The translations under genes and the position numbers were made by a program. Of a stretch of 48,272 nt of DNA, positions 36,256 through 45,783 are shown piece after piece. The notes beneath the pieces were generated by a model. The model worked only from the letters and a program-made list of their open reading frames with translations. It searched no databases and was not told the origin of the DNA. Location: positions 1 to 48,272 of the forward strand of contig JALSRD010000072.1 of NCBI GenBank assembly GCA_026984935.1, in the 5' to 3' direction. The stretch comes from Desulfobacterales bacterium (lineage in GTDB: Bacteria > Desulfobacterota > Desulfobacteria > Desulfobacterales > JALSRD01). How positions within the stretch are numbered: position 1 is the first letter of the stretch; each line of letters begins with the position of its first letter.

Positions 36256-37098
36256 ATGTTGTCGCAAAAAAAGATCTGTATTCTGGGCTCCGGCAATATG
36301 GGGGAGGCCCTGGTCAGCGGTATGACGAGTTCCGGGGCGAGCCGGCCGGAAGACCTCATCTGCACCGATGTGCGGACGGAAAAACTGGCCGCCATGCGCG
36401 AGCGCTACGGAGTGCGGACCAGCGAGGACAACAACGCCGCTGTGCAGGCTTCCGATATCGTCATTTACGCGACCAAACCCCAGATACTGGCATCGGTGCT
36501 GCGGGAAACAGCTCCCAGTCTTGATTTGTCCAAACTGGTGATTTCCATTGCCGCCGGTGTGCCGCTGGCAGCCATAGAATCCTGTTTGAACAAGGAATTG
36601 CGGCTGATCCGGGTGATGCCCAACATCGCCGCCTCGGTAAAGATGGCGGCTACCGCCATTGCTGCCGGAACCCATGTGCAAAAAGACGATGTCCAGCTTG
36701 CCAAGGCTATCTTTGACTCCGTGGGACGTTGTGTCTTCATCAAAGAGAACGAGCTGATGGATGCCATCACAGGGCTCAGCGGATCCGGGCCGGCGTATAT
36801 TTTTCTGATCATCGATGCACTGGCCGACGCCGGTGTCAAGATGGGACTTGCAAGGCAGGATGCCCTTGCATTGTCGGCCCAGACCGTACTGGGTGCCGCC
36901 AAGCTGCTGCAGGAAACCGGGGAACATCCGGGACAGCTGAAAGACCGCGTCACTTCACCGGGCGGTACGGCCATCGCCGGCCTGCATACCCTGGAAAAGG
37001 GAGGGCTGCGCACTACGCTGATCAACGCCGTGGAAGCGGCGACCCGGCGCTCCAAAGAACTGGGAGAGATGATGATCCAGAGTTTCGCCGAAGAGTAG
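36256..37098 (+). CDS. proC: Pyrroline-5-carboxylate reductase ProC
   Basis: A 280-residue NAD(P)H-dependent enzyme that makes proline from pyrroline-5-carboxylate. The dinucleotide motif is KICILGSGNMGEAL (6-19). The substrate domain has the P5CR signature GSGPAYIFLIIDALADAGVK and the ending RVTSPGGTAIAGLHTLEKGG. I start at ATG 36256, 29 codons inside the longest frame, because the Rossmann motif begins there and the predicted promoter start lies after the first ATG. It diverges from yggT. Confidence 0.95.
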   Translation: MLSQKKICILGSGNMGEALVSGMTSSGASRPEDLICTDVRTEKLAAMRERYGVRTSEDNNAAVQASDIVIYATKPQILASVLRETAPSLDLSKLVISIAAGVPLAAIESCLNKELRLIRVMPNIAASVKMAATAIAAGTHVQKDDVQLAKAIFDSVGRCVFIKENELMDAITGLSGSGPAYIFLIIDALADAGVKMGLARQDALALSAQTVLGAAKLLQETGEHPGQLKDRVTSPGGTAIAGLHTLEKGGLRTTLINAVEAATRRSKELGEMMIQSFAEE

Positions 37099-37205
37099 TT
37101 TCGGCTGTTTGCCACGCGTCCTCCGGCATGTATGCCGCATGGAAGCCGGAAAGGGACGTACGATATGCGCACCGCAGGGCGGTGCATTGAAAGTGGAAAA
37201 TTCCG

Positions 37206-37709
37206 ATGAGCATCAAAGACACCATACGGGGCAAAGGGTCCGGATTTTGCGCCCTTTTGCTGACGCTGGCGGTTTTAGGCAGCGGTTTTCCGGCGTCTGC
37301 GGGCGACGTTTCGCCGTCCGGCGTTACGCGCCATATCCGCTGGTATGCCTATAAGGATTCCCTCGAGCTGGGAAGAAAAGAGGGCAAAAAGATCTTTGTC
37401 AACTTTTACGCGGACTGGTGCCGCTACTGCGTAAAAATGGACAAGGAAACCTTCCGGGACCCCGCCGTGGTGGATTATCTGAATCGGCACTTCATTTCTG
37501 CCAAGGTCAATTCCGACACCCAGCGCCAGGTGGCCGAAAAATACCATGTGCGCGGCCTGCCGTCCACCTGGTTTCTGGCGGAAAACGGTGAGGCCATCGG
37601 CAGTCTGCCGGGCTATATCCCGGCGAAAATGCTCTTGAAGATTCTGGGTTTCGTGGAATCCGAAAGCTACAAGAAGATGACTTTCGAGCAGTACCTGAAA
37701 AAGCTGTAA
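37206..37709 (+). CDS. Periplasmic thioredoxin-like protein (WCRYC)
   Basis: A 167-residue protein with a signal peptide (residues 1-32, ending SASA) and a thioredoxin fold. The active site is W71-C-R-Y-C75, after KIFVNFYAD, and the cis-proline is in RGLPSTWFL. DPAVVDYLNRHFISAKVN is typical of the DsbD-gamma/Thioredoxin_7 group, which passes electrons to periplasmic disulfides. It follows proC by about 100 bases and is convergent with the next small gene. Its partner is not apparent. Confidence 0.88.
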   Translation: MSIKDTIRGKGSGFCALLLTLAVLGSGFPASAGDVSPSGVTRHIRWYAYKDSLELGRKEGKKIFVNFYADWCRYCVKMDKETFRDPAVVDYLNRHFISAKVNSDTQRQVAEKYHVRGLPSTWFLAENGEAIGSLPGYIPAKMLLKILGFVESESYKKMTFEQYLKKL

Positions 37710-37721
37710 ACCCGGGGACTT

Positions 37722-37982
37722 CTACTCCGAGCTGTGCCCCATGCGGCGCTTTACCAGCCTCCAGAGTGTGGAAACAACGACGCCGGCGCTCATCAGCGCC
37801 AGGCTCAGAGGCACCCACAGCATGCCATGATAGGTGCTCTGGGTGCGGGCTACCCACACACCGGTCAGGGCGAAGCCCAGGACGGCCAGCATGCATATAA
37901 TCAGGACCCAGCAAACCGCGTTGGTGTCGTACCATGGGGTCATCTGTCGCCGGTAAAAGGGGCTTTGCTGCAGATGTTTCAT
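37722..37982 (-). CDS. Small two-helix membrane protein
   Basis: An 86-residue protein with two hydrophobic segments (about 22-45 and 54-74), a soluble N-terminus containing MTPWYDTNAVCW and a basic C-terminus. No family is recognised. It is convergent with the thioredoxin-like gene (12 bases apart) and divergent from the ChaN-like lipoprotein gene, and codon use matches its neighbours. Confidence 0.65.
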   Translation of the reverse strand: MKHLQQSPFYRRQMTPWYDTNAVCWVLIICMLAVLGFALTGVWVARTQSTYHGMLWVPLSLALMSAGVVVSTLWRLVKRRMGHSSE

Positions 37983-38028
37983 GGTGGTATTGTAACCGAT
38001 TTTTTTAAAAGTTCAAGTGGGAGCGAAA

Positions 38029-38979
38029 ATGACATTCCACAAACCCCTTGCCGGTTGGATTATCCAGCTGGCCGCCGTGTTTTTTTTGCTGCTGGGGAGC
38101 TTATTTTTGCAGGGGTGTGTCCCGGCTTCCAGGGCGCCGGGGATTAAGGGCATGCCGTCATCTGCCGCCGCCGACCGGATCCTTTCCGCCACCCGCAGGC
38201 AGCCCGTGAGCTTTCAGCAGATGATCGGCGACCTGCAAAAGGTCAAGGTGGTCTACATCGGCGAACGGCACACCAACCGCCGCCATCACCGGATCCAGCT
38301 GCGGATTTTAAAGGCGCTTTACCGGTCGCATCCCCGCCTGAGCGTCGGCATGGAGATGTTCGATACGACCTATCAGCCCGTGCTGGACCGCTGGTCGAAG
38401 GGGGAACTGGATCGACAGACTTTTCTGCGCCTCACCCACTGGTATGCCAACTGGAAGTTCGATTACAAATTGTATGCCGACATCCTCGATTTCATCAAAG
38501 CCAGACACATCCCTCTGGTGGCGCTGAATGTGCCTTTTTACATCCCGCCGAAGATTTCCACCGGCGGCATCGACAGCCTTTCAGCGCAAGACCGCCGTTA
38601 CCTGCCGGACAAGATCGATCTGCACAACAGGGCGCATCGGGCTTATCTGAAGCGTATTTTTTCCTTTCACCACATCAAGGGACGCACCAGTTTCGAATAT
38701 TTTTACGAAGCGCAGTGTGTCTGGGAAGACGCCATGGCCCAGGCCGTTGCGGACAACCTGGGACAAAATTCCATGGTGGTTCTGGCAGGCAACGGCCACA
38801 TCATCCACAAGTTCGGTATTCCGGAGCGCGCATTTGCGCGCACTGGCGCACCTTTTGGTACGGTTTATCTCGCCGAATCCGGCGAGCACACCGATTTTTC
38901 TTTTGCCGACTACATCTGGCTGATACGGGGTGCCACGATTAAATCCGAACCTGTACAGCAGGCCAGAGCTTCCCTCTGA
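38029..38979 (+). CDS. ChaN-type (DUF399) lipoprotein
   Basis: A 316-residue protein with a lipoprotein signal: a hydrophobic run ends in LQGC, giving lipidated Cys30. The ChaN/DUF399 domain follows, with VVYIGERHTNRRHHRIQLRIL, LSVGMEMFDTTYQPVLDRW and AGNGHIIHKFGIP carrying conserved histidines. Homologues bind haem and are tied to iron uptake; here that is only a family-level inference. ATG 38029 has GGGAG just upstream; an in-frame GTG at 38017 is less likely. Nothing nearby suggests an iron uptake operon. Confidence 0.87.
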   Translation: MTFHKPLAGWIIQLAAVFFLLLGSLFLQGCVPASRAPGIKGMPSSAAADRILSATRRQPVSFQQMIGDLQKVKVVYIGERHTNRRHHRIQLRILKALYRSHPRLSVGMEMFDTTYQPVLDRWSKGELDRQTFLRLTHWYANWKFDYKLYADILDFIKARHIPLVALNVPFYIPPKISTGGIDSLSAQDRRYLPDKIDLHNRAHRAYLKRIFSFHHIKGRTSFEYFYEAQCVWEDAMAQAVADNLGQNSMVVLAGNGHIIHKFGIPERAFARTGAPFGTVYLAESGEHTDFSFADYIWLIRGATIKSEPVQQARASL

Positions 38980-39677
38980 CCCCTCCTCCCCCCGCACACA
39001 CTTGTCCGACCGGCCGCCGTGTTTGCAAATGGCCCTTACCGGCGGCAGGGGATCTCATCTGGATTGTCCGCCATGCGATGGTTCAGGTCATTGCATACCT
39101 GCGCCATGCGGACGTGCGGCGGGTGTCGGGAAACGCCCGCTGATAAAATACCTGAATCTTGCACAGGCAATTTTGAAAACTTATAAAATTGTAATGTTAT
39201 CTCATGGTTGTCTATGGATGCAGCCCGATATTTTTTAGCGTCATTGGTATGTTCGGAAACCTTCCATTTTGACTTCAAAATTGTCCGCCCTGCGGGAGCG
39301 CCGATTTTACCGCATCGACTGTGTTGCAGGGCATTTGCGTCTGTATACGAAAGCTGCATGCCCTGCGCCTTGTATAGGCGGCAAACGCGACGCTTGCAAA
39401 ATTCAGGAAATAATTCTCAAGTTGTTCCCGCGGCCGGCCGATAACCCGATGTGGTGCAGACGCACGGTAGTCGAACTGCAGTCAAATTTTGGGGTCCGGA
39501 AAGCATTAACTCACGCTCTAAATTGTCTTGCTGTCCGTGTTCTGCGTTGCATCAGAGGTTACAACCAAACAGGTTGCACCCGCTGATGCCCCTTGAACAC
39601 GGAGAGAAATCAGGCGCTATAGCTGTGGGCTTTATTCTTACCGTGACCCTTTAGCGAAAGTTTTTGCGAGGTGAGCC
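38980..39677. other. 698-base non-coding stretch with two hairpins
   Basis: No gene is recognised; the small open frames lack family-like sequence and ribosome sites. Composition is more AT-rich than the flanks. Two hairpins stand out: GCAGGGCAT/ATGCCCTGC (39326-39366, 23-base loop), and an irregular one at 39549-39589 with GCATCAG/CTGATGC outside and CAACC/GGTTG inside. They could be an sRNA, a long leader of the following small gene, or decayed sequence. Confidence 0.5.
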
Positions 39678-39977
39678 GTGAATAAATTTACGATTGTCGG
39701 TATCGGTGCGTTCATCGGCGGTGCAGTGCTTTTGGGGTTTCAGACCATTTCCACCCTGATGCAGACCGAGGGCGGACCGCTGATGCACCCCAAAAGTGGC
39801 TGGAAGCAGATGGCGCTGGTGGACATATTCAACGCAAAGTCGTTTGACTGGATCGACTCCCTTTCCTGGCAGACGCTGCAGCACGTCGCCAATTACATCG
39901 TCACCATGCCGCTGTTCCTGCTGCTGTTCGTCATCGGTGCGCTGGCCTTTGTCCTGAACGCGTTCTTCGGCAAGTAG
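39678..39977 (+). CDS. Small two-helix membrane protein
   Basis: A 99-residue protein with hydrophobic helices at about 5-25 and 72-97, and a loop containing GWKQMALVDIFNAKSFDWID. It begins at ATG 39678 behind GAGGTGAGCC. Not recognised; the topology suggests both ends on one side of the inner membrane. It stands alone, with a 698-base gap before it and the convergent transglycosylase gene after it. Confidence 0.7.
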   Translation: MNKFTIVGIGAFIGGAVLLGFQTISTLMQTEGGPLMHPKSGWKQMALVDIFNAKSFDWIDSLSWQTLQHVANYIVTMPLFLLLFVIGALAFVLNAFFGK

Positions 39978-40110
39978 CCGTTTCGCGCGTGCCGCATCCC
40001 GGCCGGCCGCATGCCTTTCCGGAAAGCGCCGTCCATACTCCCTGTCCGTTGCGCCTTGCAGCGACAGTAAAGCCCCGTCGATGCACACCCGTCGTTTACC
40101 TGCCCGGCGC

Positions 40111-41250
40111 CTATCTCCGCCTGCCGCCGAAAAGCTCGCGCACGGGTTCCCGTTGTTCGTAAAAAAACAGGTGCTGGCCCGGGCGGATCACGCGCCGGGT
40201 GTCGAGTCTGTTCCAGCGCAGCAGGGCTGCCAGGGAAACGTTGAGGTTCCGGGCGATCACCGACAGTGAATCCCCTTTTTTTACGGTGTAAACATGCTGA
40301 GGGGCAAAGGCCGGTGCCCGGCTGGCCGCTTTGCGGAAACGTTGCACAAACCCCGGCAGGGCCGATACCGGCACCAGGATACGGTAGCGGCCATGTGGCA
40401 GGTAAGGTTGCCGGATCTGCGGATTGAGATCCCTGAAGTGTTTGAAATAGGTTTTTGCGGCCCGCGCCAGTACATTTAAGTGGAGGCTACGGGGGCACAC
40501 GATGTTGACATGGCCGGCCGCGATGGGCGGATAAAACGCCTTTTCAGGCAGATTGAATCCGTATTTTCGGGGGTGCGCCAGAATCAGCTTGGCAGCCAGA
40601 ATTTTAAATATGAAACGCTGGGTTTCACGCGGCAGGTACAAACGGTAAAAGTCGACCGTGTCCTGGGACGCGATTGCGTTGTGCAGTCCCTTTTCTCCTA
40701 TGTTGTAGGCGGCGGCTGCCAGTGTCCAGGATCCGAATTCGGCATGCAGTTTCTGCAGGTATAATACGGCGGCGCCGGTGGCCGCATCGAGGCTGCGGCG
40801 CTGGTCGATGACCTCGTCGATGCGCAGCCCGTACTTGCGGCCGGTGGAACGGATCAACTGCCAGATGCCCACTGCGCCTTTTACGGAAATCACGTCGGGC
40901 CTGAGGGCGCTTTCCACAACGGCGATATACTTCAGATCGTCGGGGACGTCATTTTTGCTCAAGATGCCGGCAATGGGTGTGAGGTAGCGGCGGGAACGCT
41001 TCAACCACAGAATCACCTGGGGCCGGTTCCAGACCGCGAGCAGGAGCTCCTTTTCCAGCCGTTCCCGGACACCGGGCGTAAGCAGCGGAACCGCCTCGCC
41101 GCAAAATACCAGGGGCGGATCGATCTGCAGGCTGTCCGCCAGCGGCGGAATTCTTTCCGCTGCCGGCGGTTCCTGCGCCTGCGCGGCAGAGGTTGTCCAC
41201 AGCATGGCAATGAGTCCTAGGAGCACCCAAACGCCAGGATTGGATTTCAT
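40111..41250 (-). CDS. Lytic transglycosylase (SLT) with C-terminal LysM
   Basis: A 379-residue MltD-like cell-wall enzyme. A signal peptide covers residues 1-25. The SLT domain (about 95-230) has YIAVVESALRPD with the catalytic Glu, GAVGIWQLIRSTGRKYGL and AAAYNIGEKGL. A single LysM peptidoglycan-binding domain ends the protein, from YTVKKGDSLSVIARNLNVSL to IRPGQHLFFY. MltD of E. coli has two LysM repeats and a lipobox; this one has one LysM and no clear lipobox. Confidence 0.92.
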   Translation of the reverse strand: MKSNPGVWVLLGLIAMLWTTSAAQAQEPPAAERIPPLADSLQIDPPLVFCGEAVPLLTPGVRERLEKELLLAVWNRPQVILWLKRSRRYLTPIAGILSKNDVPDDLKYIAVVESALRPDVISVKGAVGIWQLIRSTGRKYGLRIDEVIDQRRSLDAATGAAVLYLQKLHAEFGSWTLAAAAYNIGEKGLHNAIASQDTVDFYRLYLPRETQRFIFKILAAKLILAHPRKYGFNLPEKAFYPPIAAGHVNIVCPRSLHLNVLARAAKTYFKHFRDLNPQIRQPYLPHGRYRILVPVSALPGFVQRFRKAASRAPAFAPQHVYTVKKGDSLSVIARNLNVSLAALLRWNRLDTRRVIRPGQHLFFYEQREPVRELFGGRRR

Positions 41251-41386
41251 TTAGCGATACCTCTCAGGCCGGGGTCGGGAGCGGTTTTCCCCCGGAGGCC
41301 GGCGACTGCCGACGCCGGGCTGTGTGTGGCTTTCTTGTAGGAGCTATGGCGGGGTTTGTCAAATGCTCCGTTGGCCGGGTTTCGGG

Positions 41387-41415
41387 TTGAGGGCCCCATG
41401 GGGGTGTGGTATAGA
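41387..41415 (+). promoter_or_regulatory. Putative promoter of the PLP-enzyme gene
   Basis: TTGAGG (41387-41392), 17 bases and TATAGA (41410-41415) predict a start near 41422, leaving an mRNA leader of about 195 bases before ATG 41616. Confidence 0.45.
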
Positions 41416-41487
41416 GCCTGCAGACGCGTTGGCCGTCTCCGGCTGGTTTGATGGACGGCCGGAACCGATGTGTCGCAAACAGCCTTT

Positions 41488-41518
41488 GGCATGCATTTCC
41501 GTACATGTGGTGCATGCC
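41488..41518 (+). promoter_or_regulatory. Hairpin in the long leader of the PLP-enzyme gene
   Basis: GGCATGCA (41488-41495) pairs perfectly with TGCATGCC (41511-41518) around a 15-base loop, in the middle of the predicted leader. I do not recognise a known riboswitch class, including the common SAM families. Confidence 0.4.
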
Positions 41519-41615
41519 GCCCGCGCTGTGTCCCAACCGAACGGCCATGGCCCGAGGCCAAAGCAGGTATTGTGCGGGTCTGCAGAGACTTTTGAAAAGC
41601 CACCAGGAGGTAATC

Positions 41616-42836
41616 ATGCAGAGCTATGATCCCGATCAGGCCATGACGGAAGTACGCCGGGAATTCGGCGAGCACGGCGGTGTGACCCCTTCCATTGCGC
41701 GTTCGGCGACTTTTACCGTCATCGAGCCGCAGACCATGCCGGAAATTTTCCGCGGCCTCCGGGGGCCGGACAAAGGCGGCTGTTTCCTGTACAGCCGGCA
41801 TTTCAATCCCACGGTCGACGTCCTGGCCCGGTATCTGGCCGCCATGGAGGGGACCGAGTTCGCTCTCTGCACGGCCAGCGGCATGTCGGCCATCGCCTGC
41901 ACGCTGCTGCAGCTGTGCAGGGGAGGCGACCATATTGTTGCCAGCGACACGGTCTACGGCGGGACCCATGCGCTGCTGAAAGACCTGTTTGCCGAAATGA
42001 ACATCCGCACCACATTTGTGGATCCATCCCGCATCGAGGAATTCGAAGCGGCCATTGTGCCCGAAACGCGCGTCATCTACACCGAGACCATCGGCAACCC
42101 CACTTTAAAGGCGGCCGACATTCCCGCTCTGTCCCGGCTGGCGCATGAGCGGGAGATCGTGCTGGTGGTGGACAACACCTTCACTCCCATGATGATTTCA
42201 CCGGCCCGGCTGGGAGCCGACATCGTCGTTTATTCGATGACCAAATTCATCAACGGCGCCAGTGACCTGATTGCCGGGGCGGTCTGTGCCGAGCGTGATT
42301 TTATATACCGGCTCATGGACCTGCACACCGGCCGGGTGATGCTTCTGGGGCCCACCATGGACCCACGGGTGGCTTTCGATATTCTGCAGCGGCTGCCGCA
42401 CCTGGGACTGCGCATGCGTGAACACAGCGCACGTGCCCAGGCCATTGCCGAGCGCCTGCAGGCCCTGAACGCACCGGTGACCTATCCGGGCCTGACGGCT
42501 TATGCCCAGCACACCCTGGTGGAGCACATGGTCAACATGGGCTACGGGTACGGTGGCATGCTGACACTCGACTGCCGGACCCGCGAAAGGGCCGAGCAGC
42601 TGATGGCCATTTTGCAAAACGAGGAGCGTTTCGGCCTGATAGCGGTTTCACTGGGTTACTTCGATACGCTGATGTCCTGCTCAGGATCTTCCACGTCATC
42701 GGAAATTCCGCCCGAGGAGCAGGCTGGCATGGGGCTGTCTCCGGGCCTGTTGCGTATTGCCATCGGTTACACGGGCGGGCTTGAGGCCCGCATTGGGCAG
42801 ATCGAACGTGCGGTCAGGGCGGTTGGACTGGTTTAA
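41616..42836 (+). CDS. Cys/Met metabolism PLP-dependent enzyme
   Basis: A 406-residue PLP enzyme of the gamma-lyase / gamma-synthase family. The cofactor lysine is K210 in VVYSMTKFINGASD, CTASGMSAIACTLLQL is the phosphate cup region, and VVDNTFTPMM supplies the Asp that holds the pyridine nitrogen. The family includes methionine gamma-lyase, cystathionine gamma-synthase and O-acetylhomoserine sulfhydrylase; sequence alone does not separate them here. GGAGG precedes ATG 41616; the longer frame adds an unlikely N-terminus. The 3' end overlaps the convergent radical SAM gene by four bases. Confidence 0.9.
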   Translation: MQSYDPDQAMTEVRREFGEHGGVTPSIARSATFTVIEPQTMPEIFRGLRGPDKGGCFLYSRHFNPTVDVLARYLAAMEGTEFALCTASGMSAIACTLLQLCRGGDHIVASDTVYGGTHALLKDLFAEMNIRTTFVDPSRIEEFEAAIVPETRVIYTETIGNPTLKAADIPALSRLAHEREIVLVVDNTFTPMMISPARLGADIVVYSMTKFINGASDLIAGAVCAERDFIYRLMDLHTGRVMLLGPTMDPRVAFDILQRLPHLGLRMREHSARAQAIAERLQALNAPVTYPGLTAYAQHTLVEHMVNMGYGYGGMLTLDCRTRERAEQLMAILQNEERFGLIAVSLGYFDTLMSCSGSSTSSEIPPEEQAGMGLSPGLLRIAIGYTGGLEARIGQIERAVRAVGLV

Positions 42837-43756
42837 GGGCCCCGAAAACGAAGCCCCTGGCGGGAGTTGCGCTGCGCCATGCGCGTGCGGATCATGTCCA
42901 GTGTCGCCTGCTTTTGCAGCGCCCAGGCGGGGGCCACCAGCTCGTCGGCATGCGGATCGCTGGTCAGGCGCTGGATGATCATGCCCGGCGGCAGGAATTC
43001 TAGGAACGTGGTGACGATGTCCACGTATGTTTCCTGATCGAGGCAGCGGTAGCGATTGCGGCGGTAGAGTGTTTCCAGCGCCGTGCCGCGCACCACATAA
43101 AGCAGGTGGAGCTTGACGCCGTCGATGTCCATACCGGCTAGTGTGCGGGCGGTTTCCAGCATCTGCCGGCGGTTTTCGCCGGGCAGACCCAGGATGACGT
43201 GCGCGCAGATTTTGATGCCGCGCCCGCGGGTGGCGGCCACGGCGTCGTGAAAGCAGGCAAAGTCGTGGCCGCGGTTGATGCGCGCCAGTGTCGCGTCGTG
43301 AACCGATTGCAGCCCGTACTCGATCCAGATCAGCCGGCTGCGGGCGTAGCGCTGGAGCAGCGCCAGCACGGCTTCGTCGATGCAGTCCGGCCGCGTGCCG
43401 ATGGACAGCCCCACCACGTCCTTGGCGGCCAGTGCTTCGTCATACAGTCGCCTGAGGGTTTCCACGGGCGCGTAAGTGTTGGAGAAAGACTGGAAATAGA
43501 CCAGAAACTTTTTGGCCTTGTAGCGCGCTGCCAGGAAGCGCCGGCTTTCTTCGATCTGTGCGCGGATGCCAAGGCCCCTGGCGTGAGCCCCGGTTCCCGA
43601 CCCACGCTGGTTGCAGTAGATGCACCCCCCCATGCCGCGCGTGCCGTCGCGGTTGGGACAGGTCAGGCCGGCGTCCACGGCGATTTTCTGCACCCGGCAG
43701 CCGAAAAGGGCGCGCAGGTAGGTGTTCAAGTCGTTGTAGGGCAGCTTTGGCGGCAT
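42833..43756 (-). CDS. TIGR01212-family (YhcC-like) radical SAM protein
   Basis: A 307-residue radical SAM protein. The iron-sulfur cysteines are C33, C45 and C48, in the spacing CX11CX2C typical of TIGR01212, with [20 protein letters not shown] around them. Further family motifs are [36 protein letters not shown] and HVILGLPGE. The family is widespread, and its reaction is not established; it is related to the Elp3 radical domain. It is divergent from mnmG, which may be only chance. Confidence 0.92.
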   Translation of the reverse strand: MPPKLPYNDLNTYLRALFGCRVQKIAVDAGLTCPNRDGTRGMGGCIYCNQRGSGTGAHARGLGIRAQIEESRRFLAARYKAKKFLVYFQSFSNTYAPVETLRRLYDEALAAKDVVGLSIGTRPDCIDEAVLALLQRYARSRLIWIEYGLQSVHDATLARINRGHDFACFHDAVAATRGRGIKICAHVILGLPGENRRQMLETARTLAGMDIDGVKLHLLYVVRGTALETLYRRNRYRCLDQETYVDIVTTFLEFLPPGMIIQRLTSDPHADELVAPAWALQKQATLDMIRTRMAQRNSRQGLRFRGP

Positions 43757-43785
43757 ATTTCAGAATCCGCAGGAATTCTAGACAA

Positions 43786-45684
43786 ATGTCCGGTTACCCG
43801 AAATCCTATGACGTGATCGTGGTTGGCGCCGGCCACGCCGGCTGCGAAGCGGCGCTGGCGGCCGCCCGCATGGGCTGCCGCGTGCTGCTGGTGGCCATCG
43901 ATCTGGACAAGGTGGCGGCCATGCCCTGCAGCCCCTCCATTGGCGGCATGGCCAAAGGGCAGCTGGTCAGGGAGGTCGACGCTCTGGGCGGCCAGATGGC
44001 CAGGATCGCCGATCAGACCGCTATTCAGTACCGGCGTTTGAATACCAGAAAGGGCCCAGCGGTACAAGCCTCCAGGACCCAGAACGACAAGAATCGCTAC
44101 CATGTCTTGATGAAAAAGGCGCTGGAAACACAGCCGCGCCTGGATCTCAAACAAGCCATGGTCGAGCGGCTGCTGATCGCCGGCAACGCCGTTAGCGGCG
44201 TCGAAGATCAGACCGGTTTCGGATACCCGGCGCGTGCCGTCGTGCTGGCCACGGGCACCTTTTTAAGCGGCATGGTGCACATCGGCGCGCATAGCTTCAA
44301 AGCCGGGCGTGCCGGCGAATTCGCGTCCTATGGCTTGGCACGGCAGCTCAGGGCCTTCGGATTCGAGCTGGGCCGCATGAAAACCGGCACACCGCCGCGG
44401 CTGAAAAAATCCAGCATCGATTTTTCCCAATTCAGTCCGCAACCACCGGAGGGTGCACCGCAGCCGTTTTCTTTTTTCACAAAGCGGCTGGCGATGCCCC
44501 AACTGCCCAGCTACATCGGGCACACCAATGCCCAAAGCCATCGCATCGTGCGGGAGAATTTGCAGCATTCCGCACTTTACGGCGGATTCATCGCGGGGGT
44601 CTCCGCGCGCTACTGCCCTTCCTTCGAAGACAAGATCGTCAAATTTCCGGACCGCCCGCGGCATCAGGTCATCCTGGAACCCGAAGGCTTAGACACCGAA
44701 GAGATCTACGCCAGCGGCCTGGGAAACAGCCTGCCCATGGAAGTCCAGATCCGCTTCGTACGCTCCATCGCCGGACTGGAGGAGGCCGAAGTCACACGGC
44801 CGGCCTATGCCATCGAGTACGACTACGTCAATCCCAGCCAGCTGCAGCCTACGCTGGAAACCAAACGCCTGGCCGGCCTCTACCTGGCCGGGCAGATCAA
44901 CGGCACCTCCGGTTACGAGGAGGCCGCCGCCCAGGGCCTGTGGGCCGGCATCAACGCCGCCAGCCGGATCCAGAAACGGCCCCCTTTTATCCTGGACCGT
45001 TCGCAGGCATACATGGCCGTGATGATCGACGACCTGGTGACGCGCGGCACCAACGAACCCTACCGCATGTTCAGTTCACGGGCCGAGTACCGCCTGACCC
45101 TGCGCGAAGACAATGCCGACCTGCGGCTTATGCGCTGCGGCCATGCGCTCGGACTGATCGATGATGCGGCTTTGAAGCAGGTCGAAGAACGCCGCCAGCA
45201 GGTGGCACGGGAAATCCGGCGCGTGCGCAGTAGGCTGATCCGGCCGTCCGAACAGGTCAACCGCTTTCTGGCTGCGCAGGGATCCCCGCCGCTCAAACAG
45301 GCCGTGCGCCTCGACCGGCTGTTGAAGCGCGCCGAACTGGATTACCGGGCGGTGGAGACATTGGCCCCAAGCCCCGTAGCGGTCAGTCCGGCCGTTGCCC
45401 GCCAGGTGGAAATCGAGGTCAAATACGAGGGCTACATCCGCCGCCAGATGCACGAGATCGAGAAATTCCGGCACCTGGAAAGCATCAAGATCCCCGGCGG
45501 CTTTGATTTTAGCGCCGTGCACGGCCTGTCCAACGAGCTGAAAGAAAAACTCAACCACATTCAGCCGGTTTCGCTGGGACAGGCCTCGCGCATTGCCGGC
45601 ATGACGCCGGCGGCGCTGTCCGTAATGATGGTGGCACTGAAGTCACGGGCAGCCAGTCCGGACCAAGAGGCTTCCGGTGCTTGA
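43786..45684 (+). CDS. mnmG: tRNA uridine-5-carboxymethylaminomethyl modification enzyme MnmG (GidA)
   Basis: A 632-residue FAD protein that works with MnmE to modify U34 of certain tRNAs. The FAD motif is [14 protein letters not shown] (10-23). Then come [60 protein letters not shown] and the C-terminal helical domain that binds MnmE. I begin at ATG 43786; the longest frame starts 76 codons earlier, inside the opposite-strand radical SAM gene. AGGA lies 12 bases upstream. No mnmE or parAB cluster is next to it. Confidence 0.96.
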   Translation: MSGYPKSYDVIVVGAGHAGCEAALAAARMGCRVLLVAIDLDKVAAMPCSPSIGGMAKGQLVREVDALGGQMARIADQTAIQYRRLNTRKGPAVQASRTQNDKNRYHVLMKKALETQPRLDLKQAMVERLLIAGNAVSGVEDQTGFGYPARAVVLATGTFLSGMVHIGAHSFKAGRAGEFASYGLARQLRAFGFELGRMKTGTPPRLKKSSIDFSQFSPQPPEGAPQPFSFFTKRLAMPQLPSYIGHTNAQSHRIVRENLQHSALYGGFIAGVSARYCPSFEDKIVKFPDRPRHQVILEPEGLDTEEIYASGLGNSLPMEVQIRFVRSIAGLEEAEVTRPAYAIEYDYVNPSQLQPTLETKRLAGLYLAGQINGTSGYEEAAAQGLWAGINAASRIQKRPPFILDRSQAYMAVMIDDLVTRGTNEPYRMFSSRAEYRLTLREDNADLRLMRCGHALGLIDDAALKQVEERRQQVAREIRRVRSRLIRPSEQVNRFLAAQGSPPLKQAVRLDRLLKRAELDYRAVETLAPSPVAVSPAVARQVEIEVKYEGYIRRQMHEIEKFRHLESIKIPGGFDFSAVHGLSNELKEKLNHIQPVSLGQASRIAGMTPAALSVMMVALKSRAASPDQEASGA

Positions 45685-45709
45685 CACCCGGGGGGATCAA
45701 ACTTATTAT
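45681..45709 (+). promoter_or_regulatory. Strong sigma-70-type promoter before cbpA
   Basis: TTGACA (45681-45686), a 17-base spacer and TATTAT (45704-45709) match the consensus closely; start is expected near 45716. The -35 overlaps the mnmG stop codon. Confidence 0.75.
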
Positions 45710-45783
45710 AAGCTCCTAAAATAAGAGAGTGTTTTGCCTGGCTTTTACAGAAGCGGCAAGGCAGGCGGAGGGAATTTGCAACC

